The notes below the pieces were generated by a model. That model was not told the DNA's origin. It saw only the letters and a program-made list of their open reading frames with translations, and ran no database searches. From the NCBI GenBank assembly GCA_900541345.1, contig UQJE01000047.1, positions 1 through 19,278 of the forward strand: a DNA stretch of 19,278 nt, written 5' to 3'. The translations under genes were made by a program, and so were the position numbers. The DNA is from an uncultured Blautia sp. (GTDB lineage: Bacteria; Bacillota; Clostridia; Lachnospirales; Lachnospiraceae). Below, in pieces: positions 7,369-15,284 of the stretch (its first letter is position 1; every line of letters starts with the position of its first letter).

Positions 7369-8436
7369 ATGAAATTTTTACAACCTGCCATGACGCCTGC
7401 CCAGAGACTGGACTGGCTTGATATGGCAAAAGGAATCGGCATGATACTTGTTGTATACGGACACAGCTATGGTCCCAGCAACTATTATGTTTATCTTTTT
7501 CATATGCCGCTTTTTTTTATTCTTTCCGGCTTTCTTTTTAACAGTGAGCAGAAGTTCGGAACGTATTTTTATAAAAAATTTACAGGCTTATATATCCCCT
7601 TTGCAGGGTGGAACTTTATTATAATGATTGTCCGACTCATTGCCGCACAGCAAAGTGGACTCCTTACACAGAAGCTTCTCAATGGGCGTGTGGAAAACAT
7701 GAAGCTTATGTTCCTGACAGTTGGAAAAGATGGCGAATACATGGGAGCTACCTGGTTTCTCGGTTCTCTTTTTGTCATTTCCATTGTATATAAACTGGTA
7801 GACATGATTATTCCTGAAATAAAATCCAAGCAGAAAATTATTCTTTTAATTTTCGCACTTATTGCTGTCTATGGTTTCCGGAACACACTTCCAAACGGAC
7901 AGAGCCGTACTTTAATTCTCGGCTTTTTCTTTGCACTGGGAAGATTTCTGAAATTTTATGAAGAAAGCTTCGAGCGTTTTACCAGTATTATCATGGCTCT
8001 TCTTGTCGGAGTCCTATTCTGGATTTTAAGTGATTTTACAAGAGCAGATATGGGAAACAACGAATACCAGAACGCTCCGCTTTTTGTAATATGTGCGCTT
8101 CTTGGAAGCTACATTGTAATCTGTATTTCCATGTGCCTTGAGAGAAGTAATTTCTCTCTTGTGGAAATAATACGAAGACCCCTTCGTCTTCTTGGCACAA
8201 ACACACTTGATATTCTTCTGTGGCAGTTCGTGGCATTCCGCTTCTGTGTTGCCATTCAGCTTGGACTTCAGGGACTTCCTGTCACGGAAGTATTTGCCCA
8301 GGAATCCAGATATTATACGGACAATGGCTGGTGGGTTCTCTATCTTGTTATTGGAATCGTTCTCCCGCTTATCTGGGGCTGGTTCCTCAGAAAAGGTCCC
8401 TGGGGCTGGGTTCTAAAAAAACTTCATCTTGTTTAA
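7369..8436 (+). CDS. Acyltransferase-3 family membrane protein (fucose 4-O-acetylase-like)
   Basis: This polytopic protein of 355 residues has the N-terminal signature DWLDMAKGIGMILVVYGHS, with the conserved Asp and the likely catalytic His, followed by YLFHMPLFFILSGFLF. That FHMPLFF...SGFLF version is typical of the fucose 4-O-acetylase / NolL-like subgroup (COG3594). About ten membrane segments follow, and a cytoplasmic basic tail ends KGPWGWVLKKLHLV. It probably O-acetylates a surface polysaccharide; the acceptor is unknown. I place the start at the ATG at 7369: the GCGAGG site at 7353-7358 has normal spacing to it but would abut the in-frame ATG at 7360. It has its own promoter and terminator. 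It belongs to the same family as the protein at 4381-5460 but is only distantly similar. Confidence 0.88.
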   Translation: MKFLQPAMTPAQRLDWLDMAKGIGMILVVYGHSYGPSNYYVYLFHMPLFFILSGFLFNSEQKFGTYFYKKFTGLYIPFAGWNFIIMIVRLIAAQQSGLLTQKLLNGRVENMKLMFLTVGKDGEYMGATWFLGSLFVISIVYKLVDMIIPEIKSKQKIILLIFALIAVYGFRNTLPNGQSRTLILGFFFALGRFLKFYEESFERFTSIIMALLVGVLFWILSDFTRADMGNNEYQNAPLFVICALLGSYIVICISMCLERSNFSLVEIIRRPLRLLGTNTLDILLWQFVAFRFCVAIQLGLQGLPVTEVFAQESRYYTDNGWWVLYLVIGIVLPLIWGWFLRKGPWGWVLKKLHLV

Positions 8437-8440
8437 ACTT

Positions 8441-8488
8441 ATGCTCTCCTGTCCTCCTCAAAAGGACACCGGAGAGCATTTTATTTTA
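8441..8488 (+). terminator. Rho-independent terminator after the second acyltransferase gene
   Basis: ATGCTCTCC (8441-8449) pairs with GGAGAGCAT (8471-8479), with an inner GTCC/GGAC stem, followed by TTTTATTTTAT. It begins four bases after the stop codon. Confidence 0.88.
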
Positions 8489-8572
8489 TACAGATAAATG
8501 CCGAAAGCATGGAATTCACTTCACATTTCTGCAAATAAAGACTCTTTTTTTGACAAACCAGGTTCTTCTCTA

Positions 8573-8602
8573 TTGCTGTTTCCTATAGTAATATGTTATC
8601 AT
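8573..8602 (+). promoter_or_regulatory. Weak candidate promoter for rhaBA
   Basis: TTGCTG (8573-8578), an 18-base spacer and TATCAT (8597-8602) give a poor match, which would fit an activator-dependent AraC-type promoter. A perfect TTGACA at 8550-8555 has no -10 box at a usable distance. The ribosome binding site GAGGAGG (8638-8644) is strong. Confidence 0.3.
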
Positions 8603-8652
8603 AATATGGAAGAAAAATTACAAACTTACATATTATTGAGGAGGTTTTATCA

Positions 8653-10034
8653 ATGGCAACATATTATTTAGCAGTAGACATCGGAGCATCCAGCGGACGT
8701 CATATTCTGGGACATCTGGAAGACGGAAAAATGGTTCTGGAGGAAGTTTACCGTTTTGAAAACGGAATGGTAAAAAAAGGTGATGAGCTCTGCTGGGAAT
8801 TTGACCGCCTGTTTCAGGAAATTTTAAACGGTCTGAAAAAATGTAAGGAAATCGGCAAAGTTCCGGTAAGCATGGGCGTTGACACATGGGGCGTTGACTT
8901 TGTTCTGTTGGACAAAGACGGAAATGTTCTCGGAAATACAGTCGGATACCGTGACCATCGTACAGAAGGTATGGACGAAAAGGTTTACGAAGTAATTTCC
9001 CAGGAAGACCTGTATGCAAGAACCGGTATTCAGAAAGCCATCTACAATACTATTTTCCAGCTTATGGCTGTAAAACAGAAGCACCCGGAATATCTGGAAC
9101 ACCGGATTACTTCCACTATCTTCTCACAGGAAACAAGACATGCGAATACACAGAAGCAACAACAGGACAGCTTGTAAGCCCAGTTACAAAGGACTGGGAT
9201 TTCGAACTCATTGATATGCTCGGCTATCCAAGAAAAATTTTCCAGAAACTGATTATGCCTGGCACAAGCATCGGTCATTTCAGTGAAAAAGTAAAAGAAG
9301 AAGTAGGATTCGACCTTGAAGTGGTTGCTCCTGCAACTCACGATACAGGCTCTGCTGTTCTTGCTGTTCCGGCTAACGATGATGATTTTATTTATATCAG
9401 TTCCGGAACATGGTCCTTAATGGGACTTGAGAGAGAAACTGCAGACTGCTCCAAAAAGAGCTGCGAACTGAACCTTACAAACGAAGGTGGCTATGCCGGA
9501 CGTTTCCGTTATCTGAAAAACATTATGGGTCTTTGGATGATCCAGTCTGTACGTCATGAATTTGATGACAAATACAGCTTTGCGGAAATCTGCGCTATGG
9601 CAGAAGAAGCAAAAGATTTCCCGTCAAGAGTAGATGCAAATGACGAATGCTTCCTTTCCCCTGAAAATATGACAAAAGAAGTGCAGGAATATTGCCGCAA
9701 AACAGGTCAGAAGGTTCCGGAAACACTTGGCGAAATTGCTACTGTCATTTACACAAGCCTTGCAGACTGCTACGCAAAAGCTGCAAAAGAGCTTGAGGAA
9801 ATGACAGGACGTACATACAGCCGTATCCACATCGTAGGAGGCGGTTCCAATGCAGGTTACTTAAATGAGCTGACTGCAAAAGCAACAAAAAAAGAAATCC
9901 ATGCAGGTCCGGGAGAGGCAACTGCTATTGGAAATATTACAGCACAGATGTTAAAAGCGAAGGAATTCGATACTGTTGAAGAGGCACGTACCACCATTCA
10001 CGAATCCTTCGGCATTAAAATTTATAAAGCATAA
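8653..10034 (+). pseudogene. rhaB: Rhamnulokinase, frameshifted
   Basis: Rhamnulokinase (FGGY family) phosphorylates L-rhamnulose at O-1 using ATP. The first frame runs from 8653 with VDIGASSGRHILG (phosphate-binding start), VDTWGVDFVLLDKDGN and YRDHRTEGM, up to LEH150 at about 9102. It then goes out of frame and ends at 9177. From 9102 the correct protein continues in the next frame with PDYFHYLLTG, EYTEATTGQLV, ATHDTGSAV (containing the catalytic-base aspartate), SSGTWSLMGLE, NIMGLWMIQ and HIVGGGSN, ending at 10034. In E. coli RhaB seven residues (IAHALLM) separate the equivalent His from PDYF; here none remain. A loss of about 22 bases therefore explains both the gap and the shift. The product would stop after about 174 residues and lack the catalytic half. 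All other motifs look intact, so the lesion is recent or an assembly error. Confidence 0.9.
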
Positions 10035-10064
10035 ACTTTAAGCGCATTAAGGAGGAACTTTAAA

Positions 10065-11324
10065 ATGACTGCGAAAGAGAGATATGAATCAGCAAAAGCA
10101 TTGTATGCTTCCATTGGCGTAGATACAGATAAGGCGATTGAAGCATTAAAATCTGTTCCTGTTGCCATGCACTGCTGGCAGGGAGATGATGTAAAGGGAT
10201 TTGACCAGGACGGTCCTCTTACAGGAGGTATTCAGACCACGGGAAATTATCCCGGAAAAGCAAGAACTCCGGAAGAACTGATGGCTGACATGGAAAAGGT
10301 TCTGTCTCTCGTTCCAGGCAAAAAGAAACTGAATCTTCACGCAAGCTACGCTATTTTTGAACCAGGCGAATATGCGGACAGAGACAAACTCGAACCAAAA
10401 CATTTCGCAAAATGGGTGGAATTTGCAAAAAAACATGATATGGGAATTGATTTTAACCCAACCTTCTTTTCCCATGGCATGGTACGCGACGGTCTGACTC
10501 TCTCAAGCCCTGATGAAGAAATTCGCCGTTTCTGGATTAATCACGGCAAGGCATGTATCCGTATCTCCCAGTATTTTGCCGAAGAGACAGGTATTCCCTG
10601 TGTTATGAATATCTGGACAGGCGACGGATATAAAGACATTCCAGCTGACAGAATGGGACCGAGAATGCGCTACAAAGAATCCATCGAAGAAATTCTTTCT
10701 GAGCCATTCGACAAATCAAAGGTAAAACCTTGTGTGGAATCCAAGGTATTTGGAATTGGTGTAGAATCCTATACCGCAGGAAGTGCAGAGTTTACTTTAA
10801 TCTTTGCTGCAACACATGATGGCTGTCTTCCTCTTATGGATAATGGTCATTACCACCCGACAGAGGTTGTTTCCGATAAGATTTCCGCACTTCTGTGCTT
10901 CTTCCCGGAAATTGCACTTCATGTTACAAGACCGGTTCGCTGGGACTCTGACCATGTTGTTCTTTTTGATGATGAAACAAGAGAAATTGCAAAAGAAATC
11001 GTAAGAAATGACGCTCTGGACAGAGTGTATATTGCAACAGATTTCTTTGATGCCAGCATCAATCGAATTTCTGCCTGGACAGTGGGACTTCGAAGCGTTC
11101 AGAAAGCTCTTTTAAATGCTCTTCTCACTCCTAATGAGGCACTTAAAAAACTTCAGGATGAAAACTGTTTCACAGAACTTATGGTAATACAGGATGAAAT
11201 AAAGACGATGCCATTCGGAGACGTATGGAAAGAATACTGCGAACAATGCGGTGTTCCGGGCGACAGAGAGTGGATTAACGATGTGAAGACATACGAAAAA
11301 GAAGTTCTTTCTAAGAGAAATTAA
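10065..11324 (+). CDS. rhaA: L-rhamnose isomerase
   Basis: This 419-residue protein matches RhaA over its full length (E. coli RhaA is also 419). It is a cytoplasmic, Mn-dependent TIM-barrel enzyme converting L-rhamnose to L-rhamnulose. The metal ligands known from E. coli are present at the same numbers: His262 (in MDNGHYHPTE) and Asp294 and Asp296 (in VRWDSDHV). Other conserved blocks are AMHCWQGDDVKGF (34-46), NLHASYAIFEP (90-100), DFNPTFFSHG (129-138) and NIWTGDGYKDIP (182-193). It follows rhaB after 30 bases with a strong AAGGAGG site, so the two are co-transcribed, and it ends at a strong terminator. With rhaB broken, its product rhamnulose would need another kinase to go further. Confidence 0.97.
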   Translation: MTAKERYESAKALYASIGVDTDKAIEALKSVPVAMHCWQGDDVKGFDQDGPLTGGIQTTGNYPGKARTPEELMADMEKVLSLVPGKKKLNLHASYAIFEPGEYADRDKLEPKHFAKWVEFAKKHDMGIDFNPTFFSHGMVRDGLTLSSPDEEIRRFWINHGKACIRISQYFAEETGIPCVMNIWTGDGYKDIPADRMGPRMRYKESIEEILSEPFDKSKVKPCVESKVFGIGVESYTAGSAEFTLIFAATHDGCLPLMDNGHYHPTEVVSDKISALLCFFPEIALHVTRPVRWDSDHVVLFDDETREIAKEIVRNDALDRVYIATDFFDASINRISAWTVGLRSVQKALLNALLTPNEALKKLQDENCFTELMVIQDEIKTMPFGDVWKEYCEQCGVPGDREWINDVKTYEKEVLSKRN

Positions 11325-11357
11325 ATAAAACCAGAAGCACAAACACTTCTGAAAAAA

Positions 11358-11405
11358 CAGGGGCATCGCAGCCGTCTCACCAGACGACATGGGATGCCCT
11401 TTTTG
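11358..11405. terminator. Bidirectional terminator between rhaA and the cell-wall protein genes
   Basis: GGGCATC (11361-11367) pairs with GATGCCC (11393-11399), with an inner CGTCT/AGACG stem. A T-run follows on the plus strand (11400-11404) and a run of T follows on the minus strand (opposite 11353-11358). It can end both rhaBA and the converging three-gene surface cassette. Confidence 0.8.
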
Positions 11406-11463
11406 CATGCTTAATGATTTATTATCCTCCGGTATTTTCTGAGGAATAAATACGACAGCGCTT

Positions 11464-13539
11464 TTAATTTATGCGGTGGTAACCTGCATATCTCCATGTT
11501 CCCGCCTGTCCGTAATTAATCATATAACCATTTTTTCCAGTGCTATATGTGAAGTTGGGATCACATACATATGTAGAACCATTGACTACAATTTCCACCC
11601 AGCTGTGCGCTCTCATTTCCTCATAGGACAGCGGTACAAAACCATTTACCTGGTGTACCTCATACCCCAGAAGCCCTGCCATGTGATAAAATGTCCCTGC
11701 CATAATATAGCAATTTCCTCTTCTATTGGAAAATCCGTATTCTGCATAATAGTCCGAAGGATTTTTGTAGTTTTCCGGAACAGAAAAATCATGATTGTAG
11801 TAATCAATGGCTGATGAAGACCATTTAAAAGCAGAATATAAATCCCATCCAATCTCATCAAGGATTTCCGCTGCAAGCTGCTCTGCCTTTGACATTTCTG
11901 TTACCACACCATTTTCATTGATGTTATAGCGCTTTCCGTTAATTGGATATGCTCTTTCATTTGTAACCATTTTTCCGTTTGCTTCAAAATAATAATTTTT
12001 GCCTGTAATTTTTTTAAGTCCTGTGCATCTGGAGCCATCCAGATCCATATAATATCTGTCTTCACCTACAGTCAGCCAGCCTGTACGCATATAACCGGTA
12101 TTTTGAAGCGGCATAAAGTAGTAAATTTTCCCACCTATAGAACGCCAGCCAAAAGTCTGCTGTCCATCCTTTTCAAAATAATACTTTTTATTATCTAAGG
12201 TAAGCCATCCCTTTTTCATTTTTCCTGTTTTGGGAACAAAGTAATACTTTTTACCTTTTAAAGATTTCCAGCCTGTATAGAGGCTTCCATCTTTATTCAT
12301 ATAATACTTATCAGACCCGATTGTTACCCAGCCTTTTTGCATATATCCGTTCTTTTGGTCAAAATAATATTTTTTGCCGCGAATGGAGCGCCACCCCTTT
12401 ACCATCGGTCCGGACTGATCAAAATAATATTTCTTCTCTCCCACTGTCAGCCAGCCCTTTTTGCGAACGCCATTCTTATCAAAATAATACTTTCCGTCTT
12501 CCAGTGTTTTCCATCCTACTACCATTCTGCCTGCCGGTTTGCTCACAGGATCAAAATAATACCATTTGCCCTCAACCGGCTGCATTCCTGTCTGCACTTC
12601 CACTGTCTCCGGATCAATATAAAATTTTCTTTTATTCCAGGAAATCCATCCTGTTCTTCTCCGTCCGCTTCCGTAATTGAGAAAATACATTTTGCCGTCT
12701 AATTCATGCCAGCCACCTTCACGAAGAATCGTTCCGTCCACTTTCTGCCAGTAGAACTCTCCGTCCTTTTTCTGAACCCATCCGGCTTTTTCTCCCATTT
12801 CCTCTTTCTTGTAACATACACCGGATTCATCGAAATAGTATTTTATGTTTTCTACTGTTCGAGTATCATTTTTTACAAGAAATCCGTCCTTTTCCAGATA
12901 GTATAATTCTTTTTCATTTGCCTTGTAAAGACCTGCAAACACCTCCTGGTCTTCTTCATCTGCCTCTGCACCAATATAAAAATTATCCGGCAGGGCTTTG
13001 TTGTAAAAATCCAGTTTTGAAGCTTCTGCTTCTACATCTTTTTCTGTAAGATAATATTTCCAGGTTCCATAATTGCGATTGATAACGTAACCGCCCTGTG
13101 CTTTTGTGGCTCCGGACGCCGCATCTGCCAATTGGATATTCCATCTGCCGGTTCCGAGAAGTTCCCATATTCCTGTATAAGGAAATGGTTTCTTTGTCTC
13201 TCCTTCCACACTGGACCATGTTTCATCCGCCGCATTCCAGTAAAAAGCGGTGAGAAGCTTATCTCCCTTGTATTTTTTTACGGAAACACCTGTAATATTT
13301 CCATTTTCATCCTGTTCTGTCACAACCTCATCATGGTAGGAGTCATCTGTTTTCGCATCTTCTTTCCCGAAATCCTCTGTTTCCGGAGTTTCCTCTGTCA
13401 TTGTCTCCTTGCCGTCATCAAGGACATCTGATAAAACAAGGGAGCCATCTGTCAATTCTCCTGCAAATGCCGGAGAAATCGTTCCTGCTGCCATTGATGC
13501 TGTCAATAACATAGCCAGTATCGCTTTTCTCTTCTTCAT
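11464..13539 (-). CDS. Cell-wall-binding repeat protein with C-terminal transglutaminase-like domain
   Basis: A 691-residue secreted protein. I start it at the ATG at 13539, which follows GAGAGGTGG at ideal spacing and gives a normal signal peptide (1-26, ending SPAFA); an ATG 13 codons upstream has no such site. Next come an acidic linker (about 35-75) and an N-terminal domain (about 78-195) shared with its two neighbours. About fifteen GW..(x)GKKYYF cell-wall-binding repeats follow (about 205-545). The final domain (about 550-691) is transglutaminase-like, with a Cys610 (RRGNC)-His645 (AHSW)-Asp660 (VCDPNF) triad. This fold can crosslink, cleave or deamidate proteins, so it may modify surface proteins or peptidoglycan-linked partners. 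No promoter or terminator separates it from the upstream paralogue (57-base gap), so it is likely the last gene of an operon. Confidence 0.9.
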   Translation of the reverse strand: MKKRKAILAMLLTASMAAGTISPAFAGELTDGSLVLSDVLDDGKETMTEETPETEDFGKEDAKTDDSYHDEVVTEQDENGNITGVSVKKYKGDKLLTAFYWNAADETWSSVEGETKKPFPYTGIWELLGTGRWNIQLADAASGATKAQGGYVINRNYGTWKYYLTEKDVEAEASKLDFYNKALPDNFYIGAEADEEDQEVFAGLYKANEKELYYLEKDGFLVKNDTRTVENIKYYFDESGVCYKKEEMGEKAGWVQKKDGEFYWQKVDGTILREGGWHELDGKMYFLNYGSGRRRTGWISWNKRKFYIDPETVEVQTGMQPVEGKWYYFDPVSKPAGRMVVGWKTLEDGKYYFDKNGVRKKGWLTVGEKKYYFDQSGPMVKGWRSIRGKKYYFDQKNGYMQKGWVTIGSDKYYMNKDGSLYTGWKSLKGKKYYFVPKTGKMKKGWLTLDNKKYYFEKDGQQTFGWRSIGGKIYYFMPLQNTGYMRTGWLTVGEDRYYMDLDGSRCTGLKKITGKNYYFEANGKMVTNERAYPINGKRYNINENGVVTEMSKAEQLAAEILDEIGWDLYSAFKWSSSAIDYYNHDFSVPENYKNPSDYYAEYGFSNRRGNCYIMAGTFYHMAGLLGYEVHQVNGFVPLSYEEMRAHSWVEIVVNGSTYVCDPNFTYSTGKNGYMINYGQAGTWRYAGYHRIN

Positions 13540-13596
13540 ATTTCCACCTCTCTTTTCAAACCAGCCAATAAGACGCATAGATATTTTATGATTGTT

Positions 13597-15225
13597 TTAT
13601 TTTACCGGAGTTAATACTCCGTTTTTATCAATGTTGTATTTCTTACCGTTAATCTTATATCCCTTTTTATTTGTCACAAGCTTTCCATCTGTCTGGAAAT
13701 AGTAGTTTTTGCCTTTGATACTTCGGATTCCGCTGAAACGAGAACCATCTTTGTTCGCATAATACTTGTAGTTTCCATCAATAATCCAGGTATTCTGTTT
13801 CATTATGCCGGTTTTACGCTCAAAGAAATATGCCTTTCCGCTGAGGGATTTCCAACCCAAATGCTGTTTTCCGTCTTTGTCAAAATAATATTTCTTTCCG
13901 TTTAAGGTAAGCATTCCCTTTTTCATGATTCCCGTCTGCTCATTAAAGTAATACTTATCTTTTCCAAGAGTTTTCCAGCCTTTTATCATTTCCCCTGTTT
14001 TATACTGAAGAAAATATGTATTTCCTTCAATGGTTTTTAAGCCGGTTACAAGTCGTCCTGTTGCGGGAGCCATGTAATATTTATTGCCTTTCCATGTCTG
14101 CCAGCCTGTTTTTCGTCTTCCGCTCTTATAAGCGAGAAAATATCTGCTTCCCCCAAGAGTCTGCCAACCGCCTTCTCTTAAAATTGTGCCATCGTCCTGC
14201 TGCCAGTAATAACCGTCTGATTTTTTAATCCACTTTTCCTCTACCGGAACATAAGATTTGTAACATTTACAGTCGTTACCAAAAAGATACGCTTTTCCAT
14301 TTACAATCATCTTTTTGTTACGAACCATCGTTCCATCTTTCATCAAATAATATATGCTCCCCTCAATAGGACGAAGACCTGCATGTTTTGACAAATCTGC
14401 ACAGGCACCTTTATAAAATGCATCCGGAACATCCAGTGTATTACTCCACTCTTTATGCTGCATATCTTTTTTTACATCATTGGCTGTATAAGTGTACGCC
14501 CAGGCTGCTTTTGAAGTATTAAGCTGATAGCCGGTAATTGCATGACCGTACTCTCCATTCCCCTGAATAAGCCAAAACATATCAAACCATACATTATAGA
14601 AATTTTTTCCTGATATTGTAACTGGAATCAGACCACCATCTTCTTCCGAGTATGCATATATGCCCCATTCTTCTGCACCGTAATACCATATATAGCTAAG
14701 CCAGTGGCTTTCTGGAGTACCACTTTCATCTGTATACTGGTCTACCTGAATTCCTACGAAACGCTTGTCTTCATCATAAAGCTTAAACGCGTTATAATAA
14801 ATCGTATCAGGAGTTTTTATTCCATATGTTCTGCTTCCCATTGCCACTTCTGTATCCACTAATGGCCCAGATGTCTGAGCAATCAGCTCTTTTGTGTACT
14901 TCTCTGTCTCAAGATGTTCTTCTATCATGTCCGGCGCTTCCAAACGCTCATATGCCGCATTTTCCAGTTCATTTATTTCCTCCTGGGGAAGTTTGTCTGT
15001 TTCTTCCATCAGAAGCTCATCTGGACTTTCTGTAAGAACCGGCATTTGTTCCGCTTCCGTATTTTCCTCCTGAATTTCCTCCATCGGCTCTGTTTTTGTC
15101 TCTTCTGCAGTTTCCATAACTGCAGTTTCTCCATCCGTAAGCGATTCTGCAAATGCGGGCGTTACACTTGAGGATGCCATTGCTGCTGAAAGCAAAGCAG
15201 CCAGCAAAATGTTCTTTCTTCTCAT
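13597..15225 (-). CDS. Cell-wall-binding repeat protein, paralogue 2
   Basis: A 542-residue secreted protein without a recognisable enzyme domain. It has a signal peptide (1-26, cleavage after AFA) and a long Glu-rich linker (about 35-115). An unrecognised domain follows (about 140-280), with landmarks VDQYTDE, FYNVWFDMFWL, YTYTANDVKKD and VPDAFYKGAC. The rest is an array of about a dozen GW/YYF choline- or cell-wall-binding type repeats (about 285-540) closing with INGKKYNIDKNGVLTP. Cysteines are sparse and placed at 275, 319 and 321. The ribosome binding site is GGAGGAC (in 15232-15239). It is close kin to the upstream gene, differing by roughly 30 extra residues in the acidic linker. It probably coats the cell wall; binding to choline or another wall polymer is inference. 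Confidence 0.88.
   Translation of the reverse strand: MRRKNILLAALLSAAMASSSVTPAFAESLTDGETAVMETAEETKTEPMEEIQEENTEAEQMPVLTESPDELLMEETDKLPQEEINELENAAYERLEAPDMIEEHLETEKYTKELIAQTSGPLVDTEVAMGSRTYGIKTPDTIYYNAFKLYDEDKRFVGIQVDQYTDESGTPESHWLSYIWYYGAEEWGIYAYSEEDGGLIPVTISGKNFYNVWFDMFWLIQGNGEYGHAITGYQLNTSKAAWAYTYTANDVKKDMQHKEWSNTLDVPDAFYKGACADLSKHAGLRPIEGSIYYLMKDGTMVRNKKMIVNGKAYLFGNDCKCYKSYVPVEEKWIKKSDGYYWQQDDGTILREGGWQTLGGSRYFLAYKSGRRKTGWQTWKGNKYYMAPATGRLVTGLKTIEGNTYFLQYKTGEMIKGWKTLGKDKYYFNEQTGIMKKGMLTLNGKKYYFDKDGKQHLGWKSLSGKAYFFERKTGIMKQNTWIIDGNYKYYANKDGSRFSGIRSIKGKNYYFQTDGKLVTNKKGYKINGKKYNIDKNGVLTPVK
13712..13770 (-). repeat. Near-identical DNA block in the repeat array, copy in paralogue 2
   Basis: This 59-base stretch matches 15397-15455 in paralogue 1 with one difference. 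It encodes the GSRFSGIRSIKG region. The surrounding array is less similar. Confidence 0.85.
15075..15195 (-). repeat. Near-identical DNA block over the signal peptide, copy in paralogue 2
   Basis: About 120 bases match 16670-16790 at a constant offset of 1595 with only about three mismatches. They encode the end of the signal peptide and the start of the acidic linker. Confidence 0.85.
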
Positions 15226-15284
15226 ATTTTTTGTCCTCCATATAAGAAATATATCATGTATAGAAATTCCAATTAATATTACTC

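Noticed and set aside
8522..8530. CACATTTCT shared between the rhaB and rhaM upstream regions (also 3899-3907) as a common operator
   Set aside because: A nine-base match between two AT-rich regions is expected by chance fairly often, it sits at different positions relative to the promoters, and no direct repeat accompanies it.
8550..8555. Perfect TTGACA upstream of rhaB as its -35 box
   Set aside because: No acceptable -10 box lies 15-19 bases downstream; the next candidate, TATAGT, is 28 bases away.
9095..9110. Programmed ribosomal frameshift in rhaB
   Set aside because: There is no slippery heptamer and no following structure. Conserved residues are also missing at the junction, which frameshifting would not explain.
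9216..10034. Open frame of 272 codons that could be called a separate carbohydrate kinase gene
   Set aside because: It has no ribosome binding site, and coding similarity continues upstream of its ATG to 9102 in the same frame. It is the back part of rhaB.
11417..11451. Imperfect AT-rich hairpin downstream of the surface cassette
   Set aside because: It has bulges and no T-run on the minus strand; the stronger GC stem at 11358-11405 just beyond is the better terminator.
12321..12702. Two overlapping plus-strand open frames with repeated 'IKIIF' / 'QNNIF' units
   Set aside because: They are antisense images of the GW/YYF repeats; the periodic look comes from the repeat array.
11890..12870. 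Regularly spaced short DNA repeats resembling a CRISPR array
   Set aside because: Period and sequence follow the protein repeat (about 20 residues, AAATAATA from Y-Y-F codons). There are no constant repeats with unique spacers and no cas genes.
13540..13578. N-terminal extension of the transglutaminase-like protein (13 more codons)
   Set aside because: The ATG at 13539 has a GAGAGGTGG site and gives a normal signal peptide. The extension would place a charged segment before it and contains that ribosome binding site.
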